A stretch of 64,000 bases of DNA from an uncultured Clostridia bacterium (GTDB lineage: Bacteria > Bacillota > Clostridia > Oscillospirales > Ruminococcaceae): contig CANQXS010000012.1 in assembly GCA_947627875.1 (NCBI GenBank), positions 1 through 64,000 of the forward strand, given 5' to 3'. This document shows positions 45,601-54,659 of the stretch, piece after piece. Every line of letters begins with the position of its first letter. The stretch's first letter is position 1. A program made the translations under genes and the position numbers. The notes under the pieces are model-generated. The model saw only the letters and a program-made list of their open reading frames with translations, ran no database searches and had not been told where the DNA came from.

Positions 45601-47055
45601 ATGAAAAGAGTTTTTGCTTTAGCACTCGTTATACTTATGATCGTAGCCCTCGTGGGCTGCGGCAGCAACAAGCGCAAACCGATCCAGCTCACTCTCTCGA
45701 CGGAGGATTCCGAGGCAATACTTCAGGCGGCGGGCGTAAGGCTGCCCGACGCCTCGGTAGCCGCGGGAGCCAACAGCGTCGTGAAGTTCTTCGGCTGGGG
45801 CGACCCGTTCCAGAACTACGACGAAGACGAGCTCGTCAGTCTTGCTTACTGGACCTTCCAGAATAAATACAACAGCTCGATAGAATACGTCGAGACCACT
45901 TACTTTGAGCGCAACGACGACCTCGCGCTGTACCTCTCCTCCGGCAACCCGCCGGATATGTGCATCGGCGGCAACGGCTCGACCGCTATGTATCCGATGA
46001 ACTGCATAAAGGAAATGGTACAGCCCGTCGACCCTTGGATCGACTACGACGACCCGCTCTGGGCTCCTATGAAGGAGCTTGCCGACTTCTTTATGCTCCA
46101 CGGCAAACACTATCAGATCACTATCGACACCGCTCCCTCTAACGTAGTCCTCTATAACCGCAGAGTTTTGGAGGAATACGGCTACGACGACCCCGCCGCA
46201 CTTTATTGGAACGACGAATGGACCTGGGACGTGTTCTACGACATGTGCGTCGACTTTTCAGACGTTGATGAAGACCGCTTCGCCCTCGACGGCTACCCCT
46301 ACAGCTCCGCGATGATCGAAGCTTCGGGCGAGCAGCTTATGCAGGTCGACGAAAACGGCAAATTCTACTCCAACGTCGACAGCCCCGCTATCGAGCGCGC
46401 TCAGGATATTCTTTACGAGCTCTGCAAGAACGACTGCAACTACCGCGACGCGAGCGGCGACCACTGGGCTCGCCGCGACCAGGACGGCGGTCCCTGCGGA
46501 ATGAAGGAAGGCAAGCTTCTGTTCTACATTCTCGGCGAGAGCTTCTTCCAGCAGCCCGTTGCGGATATAGAAGCCAACTTCGGCGCGATCTCCGAGGGCG
46601 AGCTTATGTTTGCTCCTCTCCCGAGAGACCCTAACGGCGACGGGACCTATTACCTCGCATCTTCCTTCGTCGATATCTACGGCTGCTACTGCATAGTAAG
46701 CAATGCGCGCAACCCCGAGGGCGCGGCTCTCCTCGCCGCCTGCATTCGCTTCAAGGTCATCGACCCCGTTGTAAGCACCATAGCCACAAGGCAGCTCAAG
46801 GAGACCTATCTCTGGAGCGACGAAATGGTCGCTATGTCTGAGGAGTGCGACGAAATAGCCGCGGCTCACCGCGTATTCGACCTCGGCGGCAACCTTCCCG
46901 ATAACCTCGGCAACGCCCTCAACGGCATAAGCTGGGCTATAGCGAGATCCTCCGATCCTCAGTCCTGGGGTCAGCTCAAGGAGCAGTATAGGGATCAGAT
47001 AGAATACTACATCGAAGAGCTTAACAATCTGATAGAAGAAACAAACGCTTCCTGA
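45601..47055 (+). CDS. Extracellular solute-binding lipoprotein, paralogue 3
   Basis: The ATG 45601 start gives MKRVFALALVILMIVALVGC, the same length of signal as its paralogues. An in-frame GTG three codons earlier is not needed. It is 484 residues with the KRKPIQLTLSTEDSEAILQ segment. It shares with paralogue 5 the YPMNCIKEM(V/I)QPVD motif, the NLPDN-LGNALN region and QYRDQIEYYIEELNN. The ribosome site is weak (AGGTG), and the gene follows paralogue 2 by 49 bases. Same family and same uncertainty on ligand. Confidence 0.88.
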   Translation: MKRVFALALVILMIVALVGCGSNKRKPIQLTLSTEDSEAILQAAGVRLPDASVAAGANSVVKFFGWGDPFQNYDEDELVSLAYWTFQNKYNSSIEYVETTYFERNDDLALYLSSGNPPDMCIGGNGSTAMYPMNCIKEMVQPVDPWIDYDDPLWAPMKELADFFMLHGKHYQITIDTAPSNVVLYNRRVLEEYGYDDPAALYWNDEWTWDVFYDMCVDFSDVDEDRFALDGYPYSSAMIEASGEQLMQVDENGKFYSNVDSPAIERAQDILYELCKNDCNYRDASGDHWARRDQDGGPCGMKEGKLLFYILGESFFQQPVADIEANFGAISEGELMFAPLPRDPNGDGTYYLASSFVDIYGCYCIVSNARNPEGAALLAACIRFKVIDPVVSTIATRQLKETYLWSDEMVAMSEECDEIAAAHRVFDLGGNLPDNLGNALNGISWAIARSSDPQSWGQLKEQYRDQIEYYIEELNNLIEETNAS

Positions 47056-47076
47056 AATAGCGGAAAGGAGTAAACA

Positions 47077-48513
47077 ATGAAAAGATTCGCCGCTATTGCC
47101 CTTGCCCTGCTTCTGATAGTTGCGTTAGTCGGCTGCGGAAGCAATAAGCGCCAACCCATTCAGCTCACCCTTTCGACCGAAGACTCCGAAGCCATCCTCA
47201 AGGCGGCGGGCGTAAGGCTCCCCGATAAGAGCGAAGCCGCCGGCGCGGATTCGACCGTTAAGTGGCTCGGCTGGGGCGACCCCTTCCAGAATTACGACGA
47301 CGACGAAATAGTCAACACCGGTTTCTGGACCTTCCAGGAAAAATACGGAGGAAAGCTCGACTATATCGAGACCGACTACTTCGAGTGCTCCAACAAGCTT
47401 TCCGAGCTTATCGTCGGCGGAACCCCTCCGGATATCATGACCGGCGGTTATTCCTTCCCGATGGGCGCCATCAACGGCACCATTCAGTCGGTAGACCCTT
47501 GGATCGACTACGACGACCCGCTCTGGGCTCCGATGAAGGACCTCGCCGATAAATTCTCGCTCGGCGGAAAGCATTATTACGTCTGCCTCGAAACGACCCC
47601 CTCGAACGTTTGCGTTTATAATCGCAGAGTTATCAGCGAATACGGCTACGACGACCCCGCCGATCTCTACTGGAACGACGAGTGGACCTGGGACGTCTTC
47701 TACGATATGTGCGTAGATTTCTCCGACCCCGATGAAGACCGCTTTGCTCTCGACGGCTATGCCTTTGCGGGAATGTTCGTTGAGGCTACCGGCAAGCAGA
47801 TACTCGACAGAGACGCCGACGGCAACTTTATTTCGAGCATCGGCGACCCCGAGATCGAGCGCGGTCAGGATTACCTCTATAACCTCCTCAAGAACGACTG
47901 CACCTACGGGCGCGGGACCTGGGCTTTAAGAGGAGATTTCGGCGAGGGAATGAAGACCGGCAAATGCCTCTTCTATATCATCGGCGAGGTGTTCTTCACC
48001 AACACCGTTGAGATCGTAGATTCGCTCTGGGGCAGTATGGAAGACGGCGAAGTTATGTTCGCTCCCCTTCCGAGAGACGAAGCCGGCGACGGCATCTATT
48101 ACCTCACCTCGAGCTTTAACGACATCAAGGGCTCTATGGTCCTCATAGAAAACGCCCCCAACCCCGACGGAGCTATGCTCCTCGCCTCCTGCATCCGCTT
48201 CAAGGTCATCGACCCTGTTGTTCAGCAGATAGACGAAAAGCAGCTCAGAACCATCTACCTCTGGAACGACGATATGATCGAAATGTCGAAGGAATGCCAG
48301 CGCCTCTCTATGGAGCACTTCAGCATGGGCGTCGGCGGAAGCCTTCCCGACGGATTGCAGTCGGTAATTTCGAGATTCCAGGACAGCATCGTCCGCGGAG
48401 GCTCTAACCCCTCGACCTGGGCTCAGCTCAAGGAAGCCAACAGCGACAGCCTTGACTACTACATCGAGGAGCTCAACAATATGGTCAAAGACTTTGTGGC
48501 GGGAGAAGGATAA
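47077..48513 (+). CDS. Extracellular solute-binding lipoprotein, paralogue 4
   Basis: A 478-residue receptor with lipobox ALVGC (Cys20) and KRQPIQLTLSTEDSEAILKA. It follows paralogue 3 by 21 bases with GAAAGGAG as the ribosome site. Close to paralogue 2 throughout, including the SFNDIKGSMVLIENAPNP region and the ending AQLKEANSDSLDYYIEELNN. A short loop is missing near residues 125-130 relative to the others. It belongs to the same transcription unit. Confidence 0.88.
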   Translation: MKRFAAIALALLLIVALVGCGSNKRQPIQLTLSTEDSEAILKAAGVRLPDKSEAAGADSTVKWLGWGDPFQNYDDDEIVNTGFWTFQEKYGGKLDYIETDYFECSNKLSELIVGGTPPDIMTGGYSFPMGAINGTIQSVDPWIDYDDPLWAPMKDLADKFSLGGKHYYVCLETTPSNVCVYNRRVISEYGYDDPADLYWNDEWTWDVFYDMCVDFSDPDEDRFALDGYAFAGMFVEATGKQILDRDADGNFISSIGDPEIERGQDYLYNLLKNDCTYGRGTWALRGDFGEGMKTGKCLFYIIGEVFFTNTVEIVDSLWGSMEDGEVMFAPLPRDEAGDGIYYLTSSFNDIKGSMVLIENAPNPDGAMLLASCIRFKVIDPVVQQIDEKQLRTIYLWNDDMIEMSKECQRLSMEHFSMGVGGSLPDGLQSVISRFQDSIVRGGSNPSTWAQLKEANSDSLDYYIEELNNMVKDFVAGEG

Positions 48514-48534
48514 TCCCGCAAAAAGGAGATCAAA

Positions 48535-49971
48535 ATGAAACGATTCTTGGCAATAGCTTTGGCGCTGGTGCTTGTCGTTGCCTTTGCGGGCTGCGGCAAG
48601 AGCAAAAAGCGCGTGCCTATCGAGCTCACCCTCTCAACCGAAGACTCGGAAGCTATTCTTAAGGCTGCGGGAATAAGGCTGCCCGACGAGACAACCGCCC
48701 CCGGAGCAGGAAGCCATGTTATCTGGTATGCCTGGTATGACCCGCTTCAGAACTACGAAGAAGACCAAGTCGTGAATACCGGCAACTGGACCTTTACCCA
48801 TAAATACAACGGCTCGGTCGAGTGGCTCGAATGCGTTTACGAAAACTATTACGACGACCTCGCGATGTATATCTCTGCCGGAACCCCGCCCGACGCCACT
48901 CAGGCGACCAACGGCGTTATGGCGCTTTACCCGATGAACTGCATCAAGGAAATGATACAGCCGGTAGATAAGTGGATAGACTTCGACGACCCGCTCTTTG
49001 CGCCTATGAAGGGCGCCGCCGATTACTTCACCCTAAGAGGCGAGCATTACCACATAATCACCGACATCGCGGTAAGCAACGTTGTGGCTTATAACCGCAG
49101 AGTTATCGAGGAATACGGCTACGACGACCCCGCGACCCTCTATTGGAACGACGAATGGACCTGGAACGAATTCTATGACATGTGCATGGACTTCACCGAC
49201 CCCGACGCCGACCGCTATGCCCTCGACGGCTATGCCTATGCCGGCGGTCTGATGGAATCTACCGGTCAGATGTTCTTCGGAATCGACAACGAGACCGGAA
49301 AGTTCTACGCCAACATCGACTCGCCCGAAATAGAGCGCTCTCAGGACGTCATCTATAACCTCGTAAAGAACGGCTGCACCTATCAGAACGGCGGCTGGGC
49401 ATTAAGAGGAGATTTCGGCACCGGAATGAACGAAGGTCTGACCCTCTTCTACATAATTGCGGAATGGGGCTTCACCGGAAGAGTTGAAGAGATCGCTCCC
49501 GTTTGGGGAGACGTCGGCGCGGGAGAGCTTATGTTTGCCCCGCTCCCGAGAGACCCTAACGGCGACGGCGTCTATTATATGCGCGCGGGTATCGAAGGCT
49601 ACAGCATTGTTGAAAACGCAAAGAACCCCGAAGGCGTCGCGCTTCTGGCGATGTGCGACAGGTTCAAGAAGATAGACCCTGTAGTTATCCAGATAGACGA
49701 TAAGCAGCTCAAGGAAAAATACCTCTGGAGCGACGAAATGATCCAGATGCATAAAGAATGCTACCGCCTTGCTGCCGCCAACCCCGTGCTCGATATCAAC
49801 AACAACCTGCCGGATAACCTCGGCAACGCCCTCGGAAACCTCACCAACGGCATTATCCACGGCGGCTCGAATCCGTCGTCGTGGGCTCAGCTTAAGGAGA
49901 GCTACCGAGATCAGATAGAGTATTACGTTGAAGAGCTCAACAACAGCATAAGCGATTTCAACAACGGATAA
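48535..49971 (+). CDS. Extracellular solute-binding lipoprotein, paralogue 5
   Basis: A 478-residue receptor whose lipobox is AFAGC (Cys20) and whose mature start is GKSKKRVPIELTLSTEDSEA. It shares the YPMNCIKEMIQPVDKW and QIEYYVEELNN motifs with paralogue 3. The binding-cleft sequences differ most between copies, as expected if ligands differ. A stable hairpin follows, immediately before the GH30 gene. Confidence 0.88.
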   Translation: MKRFLAIALALVLVVAFAGCGKSKKRVPIELTLSTEDSEAILKAAGIRLPDETTAPGAGSHVIWYAWYDPLQNYEEDQVVNTGNWTFTHKYNGSVEWLECVYENYYDDLAMYISAGTPPDATQATNGVMALYPMNCIKEMIQPVDKWIDFDDPLFAPMKGAADYFTLRGEHYHIITDIAVSNVVAYNRRVIEEYGYDDPATLYWNDEWTWNEFYDMCMDFTDPDADRYALDGYAYAGGLMESTGQMFFGIDNETGKFYANIDSPEIERSQDVIYNLVKNGCTYQNGGWALRGDFGTGMNEGLTLFYIIAEWGFTGRVEEIAPVWGDVGAGELMFAPLPRDPNGDGVYYMRAGIEGYSIVENAKNPEGVALLAMCDRFKKIDPVVIQIDDKQLKEKYLWSDEMIQMHKECYRLAAANPVLDINNNLPDNLGNALGNLTNGIIHGGSNPSSWAQLKESYRDQIEYYVEELNNSISDFNNG

Positions 49972-49981
49972 GCATTTTGCG

Positions 49982-50019
49982 CCCCGCCTGCCGAAAGTCG
50001 GCGGGCGGGGTCTTGTTTT
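49982..50019 (+). terminator. Terminator or attenuator before the GH30 gene
   Basis: CCCCGCCTGCCGA-AAG-TCGGCGGGCGGGG is followed by TCTTGTTTT, ending at the AAGGAGGAG ribosome site of the next gene. It may lower glycosidase expression relative to the lipoproteins. Confidence 0.82.
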
Positions 50020-50031
50020 AAGGAGGAGAAC

Positions 50032-51639
50032 ATGAGAAAGCTCTTTGCTCTTTTGGCGGCGCTCGTTATGGCGGCGTCGCTCGGTCTCAACGCCTTTGCC
50101 GCCGACGAAGACCTCGTAAAGATAGATTTCGGCAAGACCTATCAGACCATTGACGGCTTCGGCGCTTCATATACCTGGTACGGCGACTGGCTCGCGACCA
50201 ACGTAAACGCCGAAGAGGGGTTCGACTGGATATTTAACGACGCCGAGTTCAATATTCTGAGATTCCGCGACCTTAACCACGTCGGCGAGGAATATCAGAA
50301 CGCCCTCAACGGCTACCCCGCCTATTATGCCTATTATAAGGCCGCCGTAGACCGCGGAGTAAAGCCGATAGTTATGGTGACCTCTTGGGGTCAGTACGAC
50401 CGCGACCTGCCCTGGGTTTCTTACACCGAGAAGTCGGACAACGGCTACAGCTATTTCACCCTTGCCAAGGACGAAAACGGCGAATATATGTATGACGAGC
50501 TCGCCGATTTCTGCGTCGAGTCGATAAAGCTCTTTTTCGACGCCGGTATCCCGGTCGATTACTTCTCGATCTCAAACGAAATAGAGCTCCAGGAGCGCCA
50601 CGTCGACGAGCAGGGTAACCAGCGCAGCGACGCCGGATTCTTCTTCGGGCAGGAGGAGAACGAGTATCACTGCGCCTACTGGAAGGCTCATATCGCCGTC
50701 TACGAGGCGTTTAAAGAAGCCTTCGGCGAATACGCCCCCAAGCTTTTGGGCGCCGAGACTATGGCGGGCTACCCCGATCTCTTGAAGGGCTATCTCGACC
50801 CGGTTATCGAGAACTGCCCCGAGAGCCTCGAAGTCGTTGCGCACCACCTCTACGGAATGGACCTCGGCGAGGGGAATATGACCGCCGTTAAAAACGCGAT
50901 GGACGGCTACCGCATCTGGGAGACCGAATGGTATAACAGCGACTTCTTCGGACACGCAGAGGTCGTTATGGACGAGCTCATATATGAGAACGTCAGCGCA
51001 TATCTTTACTGGAACGGCGTTTGGATCGCCGACCTCGGCAACTGCCTTATCGAAATCGGCGGCGCCGACGCAAACGCCTCGATTCAGCGCATCGGCAACC
51101 ACTACATAATGATGCACTACTCGAAATTCATCAAGAACGGCTATCAGCGCGTCGACGTTGAGGAGAGCCTCGGCTCGAAGGTCGCGGCGTTTAAATCGCC
51201 CGACGGCTCAAAGCTCGCGGTCGTGGTCATGAACCCAACCGAGAAGGACGAATATATGACCCTCGACCTCGGCGGGAAGACCATTCTCGACTCCGCCTGC
51301 TGGCTCTCGACCGAGGGCGAAAACCGCTTCGCGAACGACTATATGATGGACAACGGCAAATATGAAGACGAGCTGTTTATCCCCGCGCGCAGCCTTATGA
51401 CTATCGACATCGACCTCGAAGCCGACCCGAATTACGTCGCGCCGGTAGTTGAAGAAAAGGTCAATCCGTTCGTAAAAGACCCCTCCGCCAAGAGCGCGGG
51501 GCTCTCGACTCCCGTTATAATTGCGCTTGCCTGCGCGGGAGCGGCAGTAGTCGTCGCGGTGATACTGACGGTAGTCATCACCTCAAAGCACACCAAAAAG
51601 ATAGCGAAAGCCGAAGAAAACGAGAACAAAGGAGAATAG
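50032..51639 (+). CDS. Membrane-anchored GH30-like glycoside hydrolase
   Basis: This 535-residue protein has a signal peptide (cut after AFA). A (beta/alpha)8 domain opens with QTIDGFGASYTWYGDW and NILRFRDLNH, the start pattern of GH30 enzymes (xylanases, glucanases). Candidate acid/base is Glu183 in YFSISNEIEL and nucleophile Glu299 in IWETEWYN. A beta domain follows (VAAFKSPDGSKLAVVVMNP). The C-terminus has a linker, a membrane helix (TPVIIALACAGAAVVVAVIL) and a short basic cytosolic tail, so the enzyme stays on the cell surface. Xylan or a related beta-glycan is the likely substrate, without proof. Confidence 0.83.
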   Translation: MRKLFALLAALVMAASLGLNAFAADEDLVKIDFGKTYQTIDGFGASYTWYGDWLATNVNAEEGFDWIFNDAEFNILRFRDLNHVGEEYQNALNGYPAYYAYYKAAVDRGVKPIVMVTSWGQYDRDLPWVSYTEKSDNGYSYFTLAKDENGEYMYDELADFCVESIKLFFDAGIPVDYFSISNEIELQERHVDEQGNQRSDAGFFFGQEENEYHCAYWKAHIAVYEAFKEAFGEYAPKLLGAETMAGYPDLLKGYLDPVIENCPESLEVVAHHLYGMDLGEGNMTAVKNAMDGYRIWETEWYNSDFFGHAEVVMDELIYENVSAYLYWNGVWIADLGNCLIEIGGADANASIQRIGNHYIMMHYSKFIKNGYQRVDVEESLGSKVAAFKSPDGSKLAVVVMNPTEKDEYMTLDLGGKTILDSACWLSTEGENRFANDYMMDNGKYEDELFIPARSLMTIDIDLEADPNYVAPVVEEKVNPFVKDPSAKSAGLSTPVIIALACAGAAVVVAVILTVVITSKHTKKIAKAEENENKGE

Positions 51640-51640
51640 T

Positions 51641-53395
51641 ATGAAGTTTGTATGCTACACCCGCAAGCCCGTAAGCGAGGCGGAATATGCACCCCGCCTC
51701 GGGCTGAGTATGCACCTCGGTTATGAAAAGAACGGCGCCTTTGAGCCGCTCAACCATAACTACGGAGTTCTGTTCGTCAAGGCGACTCAGGACCCCGAAA
51801 GCCGCGCGCTTCACCCCAAGAGCCTGAAAAAGCCGTTCGTTATGCCCTGCGAGGGCGGGTTTAAGATCATCGCGATACGCACCGAAGCAAACGGCGAGCC
51901 CGACCCCGAGTCGAAGGGCTGCGCGGTCGTCTTTGAGACCGCGGACCTTGTCCATTACACCGAGCTGGGGCTCTTAAAGCTCTGCGACGACTACCTTGAC
52001 GACGTTATGCTCAAGGTATGCCCCAACTGTCAAAGCCTCGTCGCGAAGTTCGAGGTCGGCGGAAAGGTCTACCGCCGCAAGCTCGCCTCGGTGACCGAGC
52101 CCACCGACGACGTCAAGGAAGTCGGGAACGGCGGCTGTCATCACCACGAGGGCGCGCACTTTGAATATACCGAAACAGGTATTGAGGGCGCTTATGACGC
52201 GAGGGAGTTTGAAGTTTCGGACGAAAAAGCCGATTACGCCCTTAAAAAGCTCCTGACTCCGGTTGCGGTCTCGCTCGAATACGAAAAAGAGGTCGAAGCC
52301 GACAAGCTCGGCGATTTCAGGGTGACCGTCCGCTACTCCGACGGCTCGTCCCATTCTAAGCGCGTCGATTGGGAGGCTCCCGCCAACGGCGAAGTAAAGG
52401 GACGCATCCACCTCGACCACTACGACTTCCCGATAGCCGTGAACCGCGCCGACCCCTGCGTTTACCGCTATAAGGGCGACTACTACTTTATCGCGACTAA
52501 CGACGCCGACGGCAACCACACAATCTATGTCCGCCGCGCGAAGACTATCCCCGGGCTTGTGAACGCCCCCGAAAAGCTTATTCTCGACTCGGTCACTTAT
52601 CCCCACGTCGGCGGTCTGCTCTGGGCGCCCGAGTTCCACAATGTCGCGGGGAAGGAATATATCTTCCACGCCTGCACCCCGAAGGAATTCGGCGACGAGC
52701 AGTCACACGTTATGGTATTGAAGGACGGCGGCGAGCTCGACGACCGCGACAGCTGGGAGGCTCCCCGCAGGGTCCTCAAAAAGGACGGCTCCCCGCTCTA
52801 CGACAAGGGCATAACCCTCGATATGACGACGATAGAGAGCGGCGGAAGGGTTTACGTCGCCTGGAGCCAGAGGCAGTTCAACCCCATAGACCTCGGCGCT
52901 TGGGTATATATTGCCGAAATCGACCCCGCCGAGCCCTGGAAGCTCATAAGCGACCCCGTTCTGCTCACGCTGCCCGAATACGGCTGGCAGAATAACCACA
53001 CTCTCGTCGACGAGGGACCGTTTGCCCTCTACCGCGACGGTATGATCTACCTTACGTTCAGCTCGGCGCTCGTCGACACCACCTACTGCGTGGGTATGCT
53101 CACCGCGAAGCAGGGTGCAGACCTTTTAGACCCGACCGTATGGTCTAAGGGCAACTACCCGCTGATGCATTCGCTCGTGGCTCCCGGCGAATACGGACCC
53201 GGTCACAACGCCTACGTCACCGACGAATACGGCGACGTTTGGAACACCTACCACGCCCGCCCCGGCATTCACGCGCCGCGCTCCTCGGGGATAAGAAGGG
53301 TTCATTTCGGCTTCGACGGCGAGCCCGTGCTCGATCTGACGGAGGAAAAAGACCTGCCGGAAGATATGAGGGACATAACCGTAAAGTTGAAATAA
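51641..53395 (+). CDS. GH43-family glycosidase with N-terminal extension, cytoplasmic
   Basis: This 584-residue protein has no signal peptide. The first 250 residues are beta-rich and of unknown role. The five-bladed propeller starts at VNRADPCVYRYKGDYYFIAT, with candidate base Asp271, and contains NHTLVDEGPF with candidate acid Glu458. GH43 members include arabinofuranosidases and xylosidases. It starts one base after the GH30 stop, with the ribosome site inside that gene, so the two are coupled. The layout implies outside cleavage by GH30 and inside trimming by GH43 after uptake. Confidence 0.85.
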   Translation: MKFVCYTRKPVSEAEYAPRLGLSMHLGYEKNGAFEPLNHNYGVLFVKATQDPESRALHPKSLKKPFVMPCEGGFKIIAIRTEANGEPDPESKGCAVVFETADLVHYTELGLLKLCDDYLDDVMLKVCPNCQSLVAKFEVGGKVYRRKLASVTEPTDDVKEVGNGGCHHHEGAHFEYTETGIEGAYDAREFEVSDEKADYALKKLLTPVAVSLEYEKEVEADKLGDFRVTVRYSDGSSHSKRVDWEAPANGEVKGRIHLDHYDFPIAVNRADPCVYRYKGDYYFIATNDADGNHTIYVRRAKTIPGLVNAPEKLILDSVTYPHVGGLLWAPEFHNVAGKEYIFHACTPKEFGDEQSHVMVLKDGGELDDRDSWEAPRRVLKKDGSPLYDKGITLDMTTIESGGRVYVAWSQRQFNPIDLGAWVYIAEIDPAEPWKLISDPVLLTLPEYGWQNNHTLVDEGPFALYRDGMIYLTFSSALVDTTYCVGMLTAKQGADLLDPTVWSKGNYPLMHSLVAPGEYGPGHNAYVTDEYGDVWNTYHARPGIHAPRSSGIRRVHFGFDGEPVLDLTEEKDLPEDMRDITVKLK

Positions 53396-53399
53396 CAAG

Positions 53400-53429
53400 A
53401 CAGTCCTGCCTAAATGCAGGGCTGTTTTA
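53400..53429 (+). terminator. Terminator after GH43
   Basis: ACAGTCCTGC-CTAAAT-GCAGGGCTGT is followed by TTT, between convergent genes. Confidence 0.85.
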
Positions 53430-53435
53430 TGCTCA

Positions 53436-54227
53436 TCAAAAAACTTCATCTAAGACGATTGCCGTGTCTCTCAGACGGTGCCAGTAATGCGAACCCGTGG
53501 CGAGCTTTGCCGACTGAAACAGTGCAAAGAGATCGGGAAAATGACCGAACTCAATGTAATACACCCCTCCGCCGTCCGAACTGTTAATTTCAAGCGCGAC
53601 AAGAGTGTCGAGCGCGTCCAAGACCTCGTCCCCCGAAAGCCCGGTCGTCTCACATATCTCCGCCGCGGTGTGACCGATGTCGCCTGAGGTATAGTCGTTT
53701 CTCGCAACCGTAAAATTGTACTCATACTCAAGCACCCTGCGGACGCTTTTTTGAAACAGCTTTGATACCGCTCGAGCGGTGTAGTCGTTTTCAAATATTT
53801 CACCGCCGTTGGGCGTTTTAAATGAGAGGTCGATAAAGGCAAACGGTCCCGCTGCCGCAGTCATGCAGCCGTGGGTGTTGGAAACACAGGAAAGTCGCCA
53901 AGCCTTGAGCCAAGTCTTCTTTGCTTCTGCGAGCGGCGAAAGCTTCCAAAGCTCAGAAAACGTGTGATAAAGGCGTTTAAACGCCTCTTCGGGGAGATCG
54001 TCGGCGCTGACGCGCTCGGGCTGACTGTCATCACGAACGCCGAAGAACTGTTCAAGACTTATGCCGAGGGCTTCGGCAAGCGCGGGAATTATTGAAATAT
54101 CGGGCGAGGAGGTGCCGTTTTCCCACTTTGAAACAGCCTGATTTGTCACCCCGACAAGCTCGCCGAGTGCTTCCTGAGTGAGATTTTTAGCCTTGCGGTA
54201 TTTTGAAATAGTGCCTGCTATGTCCAT
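53436..54227 (-). CDS. XRE-family transcriptional regulator with large C-terminal domain
   Basis: This 263-residue protein has an N-terminal XRE helix-turn-helix (residues 6-62: KNLTQEALGELVGVTNQAVSK, then WENGTSSPDIS). The C-terminal 180 residues (SNTHGCMTAAAGPFAFIDLSF, YNFTVARNDYTSGDIGHTA) form an uncharacterised domain that could sense a ligand. It faces the glycosidase genes convergently, so control of that locus is possible but unproven. The promoter lies just upstream. Confidence 0.82.
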   Translation of the reverse strand: MDIAGTISKYRKAKNLTQEALGELVGVTNQAVSKWENGTSSPDISIIPALAEALGISLEQFFGVRDDSQPERVSADDLPEEAFKRLYHTFSELWKLSPLAEAKKTWLKAWRLSCVSNTHGCMTAAAGPFAFIDLSFKTPNGGEIFENDYTARAVSKLFQKSVRRVLEYEYNFTVARNDYTSGDIGHTAAEICETTGLSGDEVLDALDTLVALEINSSDGGGVYYIEFGHFPDLFALFQSAKLATGSHYWHRLRDTAIVLDEVF

Positions 54228-54266
54228 AATAATGCTCCTTTTTCGTTTTTCGGATCCGTTGAGTTT

Positions 54267-54295
54267 ATTTTACCAAATGCACGGCGGATTGTAAA
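54267..54295 (-). promoter_or_regulatory. Promoter of the XRE regulator gene
   Basis: TTTACA-N17-TAAAAT on the minus strand lies 40 bases before the start codon. Confidence 0.75.
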
Positions 54296-54378
54296 CATAT
54301 CGGTTGGACAATTCGGGGGTAAAAAATTCTCCGTTTGGTTGGAAAGCAAAAACGCAAAGAAAAAACTTCTTGAAAGCG

Positions 54379-54407
54379 TTGACATTTTTGCAAGAATGTG
54401 ATATTAT
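54379..54407 (+). promoter_or_regulatory. tRNA-Pro promoter
   Basis: TTGACA-N17-TATTAT lies 28 bases upstream of the mature tRNA 5' end. Confidence 0.88.
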
Positions 54408-54434
54408 ATTCGAGCGGTATTACGCCGCAAATAT

Positions 54435-54511
54435 CGAGGTGTGGCTCAGTTTGGTAGAGCGCCACGTTCGGGACGTGGAGGCCGTGGGTTCGAATCCCGT
54501 CACCTCGACCA
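54435..54511 (+). tRNA. tRNA-Pro (anticodon CGG)
   Basis: The acceptor arms CGAGGTG and CACCTCG pair perfectly. The anticodon stem-loop is CCACG-TTCGGGA-CGTGG, giving anticodon CGG for proline. The T arm reads GTGGG-TTCGAAT-CCCGT (with one G-U pair) and CCA is encoded. It is a single-gene transcript with its own promoter and terminator. Confidence 0.96.
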
Positions 54512-54550
54512 CGTCGGAGCAGAGTTCGCTTTGCTCCGACGCTTTTAATT
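54512..54550 (+). terminator. tRNA-Pro terminator
   Basis: CGTCGGAGCA and TGCTCCGACG arms are followed by CTTTTAATTT. Confidence 0.88.
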
Positions 54551-54626
54551 TCCTGCGAAAAAAGAGTCGTCAGCCTGCGTCTGTCTTGCGGTCGCGACTG
54601 TTCAGAGGGATTTTTGATAAGATTTA

Positions 54627-54655
54627 AGGCTCCGATATTTGTCGGAGCCTTTTTG
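54627..54655 (+). terminator. Hairpin with T-run downstream of the tRNA
   Basis: GGCTCCGA-TATTTG-TCGGAGCC is followed by TTTTT. On the minus strand it follows the small gene at 54660, but the T-run there is poor. Confidence 0.7.
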
Positions 54656-54659
54656 CGCG

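Noticed and set aside
42402..49971. The five lipoproteins as one ordinary ABC operon
   Set aside because: No permease or ATPase gene is present between or near them within the window, so a standard ABC operon is not supported.
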